DNA from: a virus
IMG/VR virus record: IMGVR_UViG_3300042465_005260
Span: 1-38,021 of that record
DNA: 38,021 bases
Strand: one strand, 5' to 3'
Position numbers and translations under genes: made by a program. The stretch's first letter is position 1, and every line of letters starts with the position of its first letter. The notes under the pieces were generated by a model. That model did not search any database, was not told the origin of the DNA, and was given only the letters and a program-made list of their open reading frames with translations. Below, piece by piece: positions 5,842-12,840 of this stretch.

Positions 5842-5885
5842 GCCCTAGACGGCCGCCGGTCACGTCCGGCGGCTCACTAGTGCCT
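5840..5885. repeat. GC-rich intergenic hairpin B
   Basis: Inner arms GCCGCCGG (5852-5859) and CCGGCGGC (5866-5873) pair perfectly; outer arms AGGCCCTAG (5840-5848) and CTAGTGCCT (5877-5885) pair with one mismatch. The layout and right arm mirror the hairpin at 5320-5364, so the two look like members of one small repeat family between early genes. Confidence 0.78.
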
Positions 5886-5914
5886 ATCAACCCTAAACAA
5901 GAGGAAACGACACT

Positions 5915-6481
5915 ATGCTAATCGCCACTGATCTACTCAAAGCCGCCCTGCTTTGCGCTTCGCAGGAAGAGAGCCGCTACTATCTCCGCGGCGTGCACCT
6001 GAGCACCACAGGGCACCTGGTGACCACTGACGGGCACAGGATGTTTGTCGCCCGGCTGACCGATCGCCCGGCTGCCGACGTCATCGTCCCGTACAGTGAC
6101 GTGCAAGCGGCGCTCAAGCTCGCAGGCGCTCGCGCGCAAGATATCGAAGTGACGGCCGACCGGATCGGCCAGATTGCCTACACGCCCGTTGACGGTACTT
6201 TTCCGGACTGGCGCCGCGTTGTGCCGACGGGCGAAGAATTGCCATCCGGCAAGCCGGACGACGCGCCTAACGCGGTTCATTTCAACCACGCCTACATTGG
6301 CGATTTGGCGAAGATGGGCAAACTGCTAGGCGGCACGTCCATGTTGCATCCTGTCAGCGCGAGCCATCCTTGCCTCGTGACGTTCGGCGACCGTGCCGAT
6401 TGTTTCGCCGTCATCATGCCGGTGCGCCGCAAGATTGACCGCAGCGCCGTCCTCACGCGCAACGTCGTCATGGCGGGCTGA
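5915..6481 (+). CDS. compact sliding-clamp (DnaN-like) protein, 188 aa
   Basis: Residues about 14-104 follow domain II of bacterial beta clamps: ASQEESRYYLRGVHLSTTGH, then TTDGHRMFVARL, VIVPYSDVQAAL and the signature DGTFPDWRRVVP. The rest (VHFNHAYIGDLAKM ... CFAVIMPVRR, residues 121-172) resembles the second half of clamp domain III, including the MPMRL-like end. A full bacterial clamp is about 366 residues with three domains; this protein lacks domain I and part of III. It would act as a processivity factor for the phage polymerase at 10867-12840 or replace or poison the host clamp. An AGAGGAAA motif upstream supports the ATG. The homology is clear by eye; ring stoichiometry is unknown. Confidence 0.83.
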   Translation: MLIATDLLKAALLCASQEESRYYLRGVHLSTTGHLVTTDGHRMFVARLTDRPAADVIVPYSDVQAALKLAGARAQDIEVTADRIGQIAYTPVDGTFPDWRRVVPTGEELPSGKPDDAPNAVHFNHAYIGDLAKMGKLLGGTSMLHPVSASHPCLVTFGDRADCFAVIMPVRRKIDRSAVLTRNVVMAG

Positions 6482-6491
6482 CAACTAACTA

Positions 6492-6521
6492 TTGACGGGC
6501 GGCACCTGCCGCCCGTATACT
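6492..6521 (+). promoter_or_regulatory. sigma70-like promoter with palindromic spacer
   Basis: TTGACG (6492-6497) and TATACT (6516-6521) are 18 bases apart, a good match to a sigma70 promoter. The spacer is almost entirely a perfect inverted repeat, ACGGGCGGCA / TGCCGCCCGT (6495-6504, 6507-6516). It would transcribe the genes from 6555 on. The hairpin could be an operator or a terminator for the clamp gene; the absence of a T-run favours an operator. Confidence 0.6.
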
Positions 6522-6554
6522 TTCCGCGCAATGTCAACACTAAGGGAAACTGCT

Positions 6555-6650
6555 ATGTCCGATACACTTTACCTTGCCGCGCAGCTCGCCAAAGTCGCGC
6601 TTGTGTGCGCCGCGGCTTACGCATTCACCTACTTCATGCTTGCGATATAG
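6555..6650 (+). CDS. 31-aa single-pass membrane microprotein
   Basis: An ATG at 6555 preceded by AAGGGAAA opens a 31-residue frame starting MSDTLYLAAQLAKVALVCAA and ending YFMLAI. Apart from the first five residues and one lysine it is hydrophobic, so it should form one transmembrane helix. The stop at 6648-6650 is fused to the next ribosome binding site (TAGGAGG), the usual layout of a coupled pair, and it is the first gene behind the promoter at 6492-6521. It may be an early membrane-active peptide, for example for superinfection exclusion; this is inference. Confidence 0.55.
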   Translation: MSDTLYLAAQLAKVALVCAAAYAFTYFMLAI

Positions 6651-6661
6651 GAGGAAAACAA

Positions 6662-6973
6662 ATGTCTTTCGTTTATGTGCCCGTGACCATTGGGGTCTAT
6701 CGCGGCGACGTCCACCTGACCGATTTCGACTGCGAAGCCCGCGTTGACTATAAGCTGCCAGACGGTCCGTCTGGCGTGCTCGATTGGGACGTCACAGCGT
6801 TTCATTTCTCAAGCACCACAAACGGCCGCGTGGTCTATACCGAAATCGGCCGCACAGATCCGCTCTGGAAGGATTTATACGACCATTGCGACCGCGAATG
6901 GATCCACGATCAAGCGCGCGAAGCCCTTGCGGCCGACGGTGTCTGCAACCTTTATCTGGATGAAAACGCATGA
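6662..6973 (+). CDS. hypothetical protein, 103 aa
   Basis: The product starts MSFVYVPVTIGVYRGDVHLT and alternates strands and loops, with an acidic C-terminal half (DHCDREWIHDQAREALAADG). It is soluble and not recognised. GGAGG at the end of the upstream microprotein gene lies about seven bases before the ATG at 6662, fixing the start over an in-frame upstream ATG at 6605. Its TGA overlaps the next ATG (ATGA), so translation is coupled onward. Confidence 0.75.
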   Translation: MSFVYVPVTIGVYRGDVHLTDFDCEARVDYKLPDGPSGVLDWDVTAFHFSSTTNGRVVYTEIGRTDPLWKDLYDHCDREWIHDQAREALAADGVCNLYLDENA

Positions 6974-7263
6974 CACATGACTTCACTTATCTCAACCAGC
7001 TCCCCATCACGGACCTGCTCGACCGTGCGCACCGCGACAACTGGACCGGCCCGGAGGCGCACATGATCCGCGCGCTGGCGGAACGGCTCGAAGAGCACCT
7101 CGACGCTGTCGCGGATTACGACGCCGTCAATGACGCCCTCATGGACGCAAACCAGCGCGCGGAAGCTCTTGCAGAAGAGGTTTCCGAATTGGAGCGCGCC
7201 CGCAACGAATGGCAATCCATCGCTGAAGCGCTGAACGGCCGTGTGAAGGAACTGACCTATTGA
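6970..7263 (+). CDS. coiled-coil protein of unknown function, 97 aa
   Basis: A 97-residue, acidic, almost fully helical protein. From about residue 30 onward heptad-like spacing of Leu, Ala and Val (RALAERLEEHLDAVADY, then AEALAEEVSELERARNEWQS) indicates a coiled coil and probable oligomer. It starts at an ATG overlapping the previous stop and ends where the next TTG start overlaps its TGA. Many phages encode such small coiled-coil proteins in early regions with no known role. Confidence 0.75.
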   Translation: MTHDFTYLNQLPITDLLDRAHRDNWTGPEAHMIRALAERLEEHLDAVADYDAVNDALMDANQRAEALAEEVSELERARNEWQSIAEALNGRVKELTY

Positions 7264-7469
7264 CCCCGGATTTCGCTTATTGGGCGGCCCATTGCGCCGC
7301 GTTTGACGACGCGACGTTTTTGCGCTTCCTCGCGGACGTGGAGGCCCGCCGCAACCGCTACGACGCGGCCCTGGCGGCCGCGCAAGCGGAAGCGGAACGG
7401 CGCAACCTCATAAAAGAAAAGGCCCCCGTCACCGGGGGCCAGTCAACAACAGGGAGGAAACATCCATGA
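7260..7469 (+). CDS. hypothetical protein with TTG start, 69 aa
   Basis: A 69-residue frame opens at TTG (7260-7262), overlapping the upstream TGA, with AAGGA about ten bases before. The body (MTPDFAYWAAHCAAFDDATF, then an Ala/Arg-rich helix) looks like a real protein, whereas the tail after residue 51 is translated from a terminator-like hairpin. The stop overlaps the ATG of the DnaA-like gene (ATGA). The close packing supports it; the rare start and hairpin-coded tail lower confidence. Confidence 0.55.
   Translation: MTPDFAYWAAHCAAFDDATFLRFLADVEARRNRYDAALAAAQAEAERRNLIKEKAPVTGGQSTTGRKHP
7411..7440 (-). terminator. Rho-independent terminator on the minus strand
   Basis: GGCCCCCG (7421-7428) and CGGGGGCC (7433-7440) form a perfect 8-bp stem with loop TCAC. 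On the minus strand it is followed by a T-rich run (TTTTCTTTTA). It would stop the leftward replication transcript that ends with the primase-helicase at 7983, after crossing the convergent DnaA-like gene. On the plus strand the hairpin lies inside the end of the 69-residue ORF, just before the ribosome binding site of the next gene. Confidence 0.7.
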
Positions 7470-7933
7470 CGTATCACGACGTGCCACTGGACGCAATAGA
7501 GATCGAACGGCGCTTGCGGGCGTACCTTGACGACCTGGTACAGCTCGCGGGCGGCCCCGTGACGGTCTGGCGCGCAGCCCGCATGGCCATGGAGCACCTG
7601 CGGCGAGTGGCCGACGCACCCGACGACGAGCCCGTGACGCTGCCGACGACGCATCCCGAGCGGATCGTGCAGGCCGTGGCGGCCGCGCACGGGCTCACAG
7701 CCGACGACCTGCGCGGCCCGCTACGGACGCGCGACGTCAGCGCGGTGCGGCACCATGCGGTCTGGGAACTGCGCCTGCGGCGGCCCGACCTGCCGCTGGA
7801 CAAGATCGCGGCTTGGCTCAACAGGCGCGACCATGCGACGATGATCCACAGCCTGAAGACGTTCCGCAAACTGCGCGCGAGTGGCCAATACGACGAAGAG
7901 CGCGCCCTTGTGGAGCGCGCCCTGTCATGTTGA
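7466..7933 (+). CDS. stand-alone DnaA domain IV-like DNA-binding protein
   Basis: Residues about 64-137 follow the C-terminal DNA-binding domain of the replication initiator DnaA: a helix with VQAVAAAHGLTADDLRG, then TRDVSAVRHHAVWELRLR, LDKIAAWLNRRDHATMIHSL. The signature RDHATMIH corresponds to the DnaA RDHSTVLHA motif that contacts DnaA boxes, and 'D..AVRHHAVWEL' matches the preceding helix. There is no AAA+ ATPase domain; the first 60 residues are a different helical segment. A GGAGG ribosome binding site precedes the ATG. It would bind DnaA-box-like DNA, either to start phage replication or to regulate transcription. The TTATGGGCA units at 3827-4098 are candidate targets. The domain call is strong; the target is inference. 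Confidence 0.87.
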   Translation: MTYHDVPLDAIEIERRLRAYLDDLVQLAGGPVTVWRAARMAMEHLRRVADAPDDEPVTLPTTHPERIVQAVAAAHGLTADDLRGPLRTRDVSAVRHHAVWELRLRRPDLPLDKIAAWLNRRDHATMIHSLKTFRKLRASGQYDEERALVERALSC

Positions 7934-7986
7934 TGCTGGTCGCCCTTGTGCTGGCGGCCCTTGTGGCCGCCTGGCTCGACCTCTAA
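7933..7986 (+). CDS. possible 17-aa membrane microprotein
   Basis: An ATG overlapping the stop of the DnaA-like gene (TGATG) opens a 17-residue frame, MLVALVLAALVAAWLDL, which is a single hydrophobic helix. An ATG at 7927 would add two residues. It ends overlapping the primase-helicase stop by four bases, exactly filling the convergent gap. The coupling and composition are suggestive, but at this length chance is possible. Confidence 0.33.
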   Translation: MLVALVLAALVAAWLDL

Positions 7987-10289
7987 CCCTTCACCACTGT
8001 AAGGCCCGGACCTGCGGCGTGCTCGACCATGCGCCGCAGGTCGCTCTTTGAGTAGGTGCGCACCATGTCCTCGCGCGCCCAGATGTTTTTCTTGGTCTGA
8101 TACTCGGCCGACTTGACGGCGCCAAGGTCGATCCATCCCGCTTCCTTGAGGCCATGCAGCAGCGCCGCCTGGGGCACCTTGACGCCGCCGGGCGCGCCTT
8201 GCTGGAGCTGGTTGCAGATCTTGTGGAACGGGGAGGCGATGACGCCCGCGGCGAACTCGGGCGACGGCTTGTGCACCTGCTCGATGACGTAACTCTCCGC
8301 CATGCTGCGGCCCGTCTCGATGAGGCGCGTCCGGTAGTCCGTCCACGGCGGCATGGCCGCAGGGTTGAACGCCGACACGTCGCGGTCGAGCAGCCACCGG
8401 CCCACGGCCTGGAGCCCACCCTGCTTCTTGTACCACGCCCACAGCGCCACCGCATCGGCCTTCTCCATGCGCGGCGCGTGTGACCACAGGCAGAACCAGC
8501 GGCGGTCCTGCGTCGGCAGCGACAGCGGCACGGGGTCGTTGGTGAACGCCAGCACGAACAGGCGGTTGACCATGTCATAAGGGTGCAAGCCCTTGCGCTC
8601 GATGGTCAGCGTGTCGGGCGGCGCCGCGATGATCGGCTTCAGTTTGTTGGACAGCGAGCGGCGCTGGGCGGCTTCCGGTTCCTTGAGCTCGTTCAGGATC
8701 AGGATCTCGCTCTCCAGAGCGTAGCCCCAGCGCGAGTTGATGCCGTCAGCGTCCACCAGCCCGCGGTTGCGCAGGTCCGGCCCGCACACGGACCAAATGA
8801 AGGGAAACCAGAACGTGTCCTTGCCGCAGCCTTCGTCGCCGCCATGCAGCACCGCGTGATTGATCTTCACCTCCGGGTGCTGAAGCTTGAACGCCATGAC
8901 GTCGAAGACGTGCTCGCGCTCGACTTGGTCGGGGATCAACAGCTCGGCATGGGCCAGCCATGGCGTGACGTCGCCCGGCGCGACGCCGGACAGGTCCGGC
9001 CGCGCGTTGATCCAGCGGTTGCCGTAGACCTCGCTGTCCTTGGCAACAAGAACGCTCTCGCCCGCGGCGTAGGTCAGTCCGCGTAGCACACGCGCGCCCG
9101 CGCCCTGGCGGTTCTCGTCGTAGCAGACGGACGCCTCGACCTTGCGTTGCGTGTGAATGGACTTGCAATCGACGTGTCTAAACACCGCGTTGAACGCGCC
9201 GCGCGTCATCTCCCGCCGGTCGATCATGTCGAAATAGGCGTCGTCCTCGACGATGTACGCGAAGCGGCTGAACCACTCGCGCTTGGTCAGGCGGCCCAGC
9301 TCCTTGCGGTCAACCTCGGCGATGACCTCGGCCGCCGCGTCAGGGAACGCCTCGGTCGGCTGGATCGTCGCGGCCACCATGGCCATGCGTTCGGCCACCA
9401 GCTCCTCGCGGAAGCCCGCCTGCACCGTCGGCCCGCCCTGCTCGGCCACCCATGCAAGGAAGGCGTTGCTGTCGAGGTGCTCGCAGTGGGAGTGGTAGCA
9501 GCAGAACGCCCGGTTGACGGGCGAGTATCGGCCCTCGATCTGGCCGTCCGTATGCGCGGCATGGTTCGGGCAGACGACGCCGCACCAGCCCTCGCGGTTA
9601 ACCTGGGAGAGCACGAGCCCCTGCTCGGAGAGCCACTTGAGCACGCTGTCGCTGCCGGTGTCGCGCAGGCGGATGACCTGCGGCCCGGCGCTGTCGGCGG
9701 GCGCTGGCGTGACGTCCAGCCCCTCGCAGATGGCGGCGAGCGTGTACTCGCGCTCCGGGTGGAACTCGACCAACCGCGCCGGGAACAGGTCACGCCCCGG
9801 CTTGAGGTTGGGCGAGCCCGGCAGACGGCAGTTGCGCACCGCGTTGGTGGCGCCGGGGTCGGTATAGCCTGCGGCCGCAATGGCGGTGATGGCCGCGACA
9901 AACTCAGCCTTGGTCGGCTGCTCCTTGAAGGCGTAGCCCCACTGGCAGTTGCCGGGCGACGTCTCGATGATCCACGTCGGAGGCACGGGCGGCACCTTGG
10001 ACTTGGTGCCGATGTCGTCCAGCATCATGAACAGGACGAACTCGCAGTTGGCCGCCGAGGCCGACGGCTTGCCGTCGAAGCGGTCAATGATGAACGAGCC
10101 CGTGTTGATGAACCAGCTCTCGCCGTCCCTGCGCGCCCGTGACGGCAGGAAGGCGGGCCATGTGAACTTGAGGGTGCCGTCACGGTGCGTAACCTGCTGC
10201 CCGTCGTACATGACGGGCTTCTGGCGCACGATCAGGGCTGTTTCGCCGTCCGGCGCAAGGCCGGTTAGGTATTCTAGAAGGTCTGACAT
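7983..10289 (-). CDS. primase-helicase (RepB-like primase plus DUF5906-type NTPase)
   Basis: A 768-residue replication protein. The N-terminal part (about 60-190) resembles RepB-type primases: FMMLDDIG at 88-94 with paired aspartates, TWIIETSPGNCQWGYAFKEQ and NAVRNCRLPGSPNLKPGR. A Cys/His cluster (C236, C240, H243, C263, C264, H266, C269) looks like a primase zinc ribbon. The C-terminal NTPase has Walker A GGDEGCGKD (483-491), a Walker B-like strand EILILNELKE (528-537) and LFVLAFTNDPVPL, typical of the D5/DUF5906 superfamily-3 helicase group. It would unwind DNA and prime synthesis for the phage polymerase. The ATG at 10289 has GAGGAAACA before it; the frame is open further upstream but without support. 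It ends the leftward replication operon. Confidence 0.9.
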   Translation of the reverse strand: MSDLLEYLTGLAPDGETALIVRQKPVMYDGQQVTHRDGTLKFTWPAFLPSRARRDGESWFINTGSFIIDRFDGKPSASAANCEFVLFMMLDDIGTKSKVPPVPPTWIIETSPGNCQWGYAFKEQPTKAEFVAAITAIAAAGYTDPGATNAVRNCRLPGSPNLKPGRDLFPARLVEFHPEREYTLAAICEGLDVTPAPADSAGPQVIRLRDTGSDSVLKWLSEQGLVLSQVNREGWCGVVCPNHAAHTDGQIEGRYSPVNRAFCCYHSHCEHLDSNAFLAWVAEQGGPTVQAGFREELVAERMAMVAATIQPTEAFPDAAAEVIAEVDRKELGRLTKREWFSRFAYIVEDDAYFDMIDRREMTRGAFNAVFRHVDCKSIHTQRKVEASVCYDENRQGAGARVLRGLTYAAGESVLVAKDSEVYGNRWINARPDLSGVAPGDVTPWLAHAELLIPDQVEREHVFDVMAFKLQHPEVKINHAVLHGGDEGCGKDTFWFPFIWSVCGPDLRNRGLVDADGINSRWGYALESEILILNELKEPEAAQRRSLSNKLKPIIAAPPDTLTIERKGLHPYDMVNRLFVLAFTNDPVPLSLPTQDRRWFCLWSHAPRMEKADAVALWAWYKKQGGLQAVGRWLLDRDVSAFNPAAMPPWTDYRTRLIETGRSMAESYVIEQVHKPSPEFAAGVIASPFHKICNQLQQGAPGGVKVPQAALLHGLKEAGWIDLGAVKSAEYQTKKNIWAREDMVRTYSKSDLRRMVEHAAGPGLTVVKG

Positions 10290-10309
10290 TGTTTCCTCGT
10301 TCTTATGGG

Positions 10310-10501
10310 TCAGTCGTCGTTTTTGAGCGGCAGTACAGAGTACCTTGTTGGCTCGTGGGTAACAAAATCCCACGATATTGTGCGGCTGCTGGCGGGCCAG
10401 GCATTCAAGGCCGCCGCAATCGCCCCGCCTACGTCGCCAATCGCGGCGTACCCACTCGCGGCTTCGATTGCTTCGTCGGGTATCTGGTCACGTTTGATCA
10501 C
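10310..10501 (-). CDS. hypothetical protein, GTG start, 63 aa
   Basis: A 63-residue frame opens at GTG (10501), three bases after the stop of the upstream gene, with GAGGTGA as ribosome binding site made from that stop. The product starts MIKRDQIPDEAIEAASGYAA and contains an Ala-rich helix (DVGGAIAAALNAWP). It fills the space between the secreted peptidase-like gene and the primase-helicase. The motif 'IPDEAVEAAARA' is seen in many small phage proteins of unknown function. Confidence 0.65.
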   Translation of the reverse strand: MIKRDQIPDEAIEAASGYAAIGDVGGAIAAALNAWPASSRTISWDFVTHEPTRYSVLPLKNDD

Positions 10502-10504
10502 TGG

Positions 10505-10858
10505 TCACCTCAAGGTTCTGAAAGCAATGGCGTTGTTGACCGATCTCACCCGCGACCGCACGCGGTTGCCGTCATTGCCGGATTTAACCACCCAGCCCTT
10601 GGCCGTCCTGCCGACGATCACGCCGACGTGATTGCGCCAGACGACAATGGCACCGATCCGCGCCCGCGTCGGGCGGCCAACCTTGGCCCAGTTCCGCGCG
10701 CGCCACAGATCCTTGCGGTGCGGCATCCCGAAATAGTGTGCCAGATAGCAGCCGCACCAGCGTGATGGGCAGCCCCTCGGCTGGCCGGGCTCGCGGGCCT
10801 CAACGCTGGCGGTGGAGATTAGCAGCGCGGCCAGAGCCGCAAGTAGCGCATTCTTCAT
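10505..10858 (-). CDS. secreted NlpC/P60- or CHAP-like cysteine peptidase
   Basis: The 117-residue product has a clear signal peptide (MKNALLAALAALLISTASVE ending in an A at 21, then REPGQ). The mature part has the layout of small phage cysteine peptidases acting on peptidoglycan: Cys in CPSRWCGCY (C35), NLAR-like RARNWAKVGRP, then IGAIVVWRNHVGVIVG with H77, and KSGNDGNRVR with N95-D96. It likely cleaves cell-wall peptides in the periplasm. GAGG six bases upstream favours the ATG at 10858 over a GTG at 10870. It lies within the replication operon, directly after the polymerase, and is separate from the lysis cassette, which has its own M15 endolysin. Confidence 0.75.
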   Translation of the reverse strand: MKNALLAALAALLISTASVEAREPGQPRGCPSRWCGCYLAHYFGMPHRKDLWRARNWAKVGRPTRARIGAIVVWRNHVGVIVGRTAKGWVVKSGNDGNRVRSRVRSVNNAIAFRTLR

Positions 10859-10866
10859 GGGTCGCC

Positions 10867-12840
10867 TCACTTGCCGTACCGTTGCATCACCTTGCCGCTG
10901 GCACCCAAAGGAAGCCCTTCAGCCCAAGCGGGAGGGGTAACCATAACAGCCTGCATCGCGGCTGCCAATTCTTCTGATTTTTCTGTATCAACCTCGGCTA
11001 CAATTTCGTCGTGGACGTGCAGCACGACCTCGACGCCCGCGGCGTCCAGACCGCGCAGCGCCTCGCGCAGGATGTCGTTGGCGGTGGCCTGCACGATGTT
11101 CTCGCAGGCGAGCCCGCGCCAGAGCCGCGCCCGTGGCCACTCCTTGGCGTCCGCCGCAGGCTTCCACGACGCCTTGGCGTAGGACACGCCGTCCTCCTCG
11201 AACCGCGCGTAGGGGTAGCACAGCACGCGGCCCGACGGCAGCGCGTACCAGAGGTGATCGCCCTGCTTCATGTACTGGACGCGGCCTGCCTTGAACACCT
11301 CGCCGGGGTTGCGGATGGCGCGGGTATACGCCTGCTCCAGATCCGACCAGAACGGCACGGCCCACGGGTTGGCGCGGCGCCACAGATCGACCGTGCGCCT
11401 TGCCTCGCTCTCGGGCATGTGGACGCCGTAGACGCGGCCCATGGCACTGAACGCACCCACGCCGCCGCCGAACCCGCAGGCCAGCACGGCCACCTTGCCA
11501 AGCTGCCGCTGCTCGTCAGTGACGGCCGCCTCCTCGACGTTGAACATGCGCGAGGCGACGGCGACGTAGATGTCGCGGCCCTCGCGGAACACGTCCAGCG
11601 TCTCCTCGCCGTCCATCGACAGCCACGGCGTGACGCGGGCCTCGATCTGGGCGTAGTCGAACACGGCAAAGGACTTGCCCTCGGCCGGGATCAGCGCCGG
11701 GCGCAGCATCGACTTCAGCACGTCGGTGACGCGCTTGCCAAACTCGGGCACGATCTGATGCCCGCGCACGAGTGCCTGGCGGGCTAGTTCAGGATCTCGG
11801 GCACATTTTCGTGGGAAGTTGTGTACCTGTAATCCGTAGCTTGATGCTCGGCCCGTAGCGCTTCCGCCAGCGAATACAAACGCACCCCGGACGCGACTGT
11901 CGAGATCATCTGAGAGCGATGCAGCTCGCTCAAACTTCGCCACGGACGATGCCCAGAGATCGTCCGCGCACTGCACCACCTCAAGGACTTCCGGGGGTAC
12001 TTCATCAGGGTTCTCCATCGCCAACAGGTTGGACCGCACGGTCTTGTCGATGCTAGCCTTTTGTTCGCCGTCCTTCCAGACCATCATCATGGCCCGCGCC
12101 TGCGGCCCAACGCGCTCCAGCACCCACTCGCGCATACGGGGGCTGCGCACGCTGGTGAGCCCCGTGATCTCGCGGAAGATCGTCTCGATCTCCTCCTGCT
12201 CGGCGGCGGCATACTTGACGGCTGCCTGCGCCAGCGGGCGGTCGAGGCGCACGCCGCGGTCGTTGATGCGCTCGTTGACGTGGTAGTCGAGCAGCTCCTC
12301 GTCGGTCAGCCCGCGCATGGCCTTGGAGAACGCCCGCATGGCGCGCACGTCCTGCTCGCAGTACTCGATCATCTCCTGCATCAACCCGGCGTCCTCGCGG
12401 AACGTGCCGTTGGCCTGCGGGATGGACAGCGCACGCACCAGAGCCGCACCGCGGTGATCCTTGCGCATCCCTGCGCCCGCGAAGCGGCCCACGTCCTCCA
12501 GGCTGCCCGGCGCGCAGTTGGCACGGGCCTGTGCCGCGGTGCAGTAGAACTGCGTCAGCGCAGGCTCGGGCACGCCATGGTCGGGACAGATGACGTACCA
12601 GAAGATCAGCCGCTCGAAAGCGGCGTTATGGGCGCGGATCTGTGCACCAGAAAGAATTGCCGCTGAAACTTTCTGTGGAAAGGACTGGTCGGGCGTCCAC
12701 GTCTGCACGTCCTCGTCGTCGAAGGCGTAGGACATGCAGAGCACTTGTGTGGAGATGTCTTGCGCGTAGTTGTACACGCCCCGGCTCGGCAGGTCGCAGC
12801 GCGAGCGGGTCTCGAAGTCAATCCAGAGTGTTGTCTTCAT
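10867..12840 (-). CDS. family A DNA polymerase with 3'-5' exonuclease domain
   Basis: A 657-residue phage DNA polymerase I. The N-terminal DEDD exonuclease shows WIDFETRS (D8, E10), HNAAFERLIF (71-80) and YCEQDVRAM (D164). The polymerase domain shows motif A AVFDYAQIEAR (D395), the motif B region QLGKVAVLACGFGGGVGAF (447-464, catalytic Lys at 449) and motif C LHVHDEIVAE (H610-D611-E612). There is no 5' nuclease domain. It would replicate the phage genome with the clamp-like protein (5915-6481) and primase-helicase. The ATG at 12840 follows a GAGGTG motif; an upstream in-frame ATG at 12867 lies deeper in the neighbouring gene. It overlaps the PAPS-reductase-like gene by 23 bases. Confidence 0.96.
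   Translation of the reverse strand: MKTTLWIDFETRSRCDLPSRGVYNYAQDISTQVLCMSYAFDDEDVQTWTPDQSFPQKVSAAILSGAQIRAHNAAFERLIFWYVICPDHGVPEPALTQFYCTAAQARANCAPGSLEDVGRFAGAGMRKDHRGAALVRALSIPQANGTFREDAGLMQEMIEYCEQDVRAMRAFSKAMRGLTDEELLDYHVNERINDRGVRLDRPLAQAAVKYAAAEQEEIETIFREITGLTSVRSPRMREWVLERVGPQARAMMMVWKDGEQKASIDKTVRSNLLAMENPDEVPPEVLEVVQCADDLWASSVAKFERAASLSDDLDSRVRGAFVFAGGSATGRASSYGLQVHNFPRKCARDPELARQALVRGHQIVPEFGKRVTDVLKSMLRPALIPAEGKSFAVFDYAQIEARVTPWLSMDGEETLDVFREGRDIYVAVASRMFNVEEAAVTDEQRQLGKVAVLACGFGGGVGAFSAMGRVYGVHMPESEARRTVDLWRRANPWAVPFWSDLEQAYTRAIRNPGEVFKAGRVQYMKQGDHLWYALPSGRVLCYPYARFEEDGVSYAKASWKPAADAKEWPRARLWRGLACENIVQATANDILREALRGLDAAGVEVVLHVHDEIVAEVDTEKSEELAAAMQAVMVTPPAWAEGLPLGASGKVMQRYGK

Noticed and set aside
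9147-10142. 331-codon plus-strand ORF opposite the primase-helicase
   Set aside because: Arg/Val/Gly/His-rich translation typical of the antisense of a GC-rich gene.
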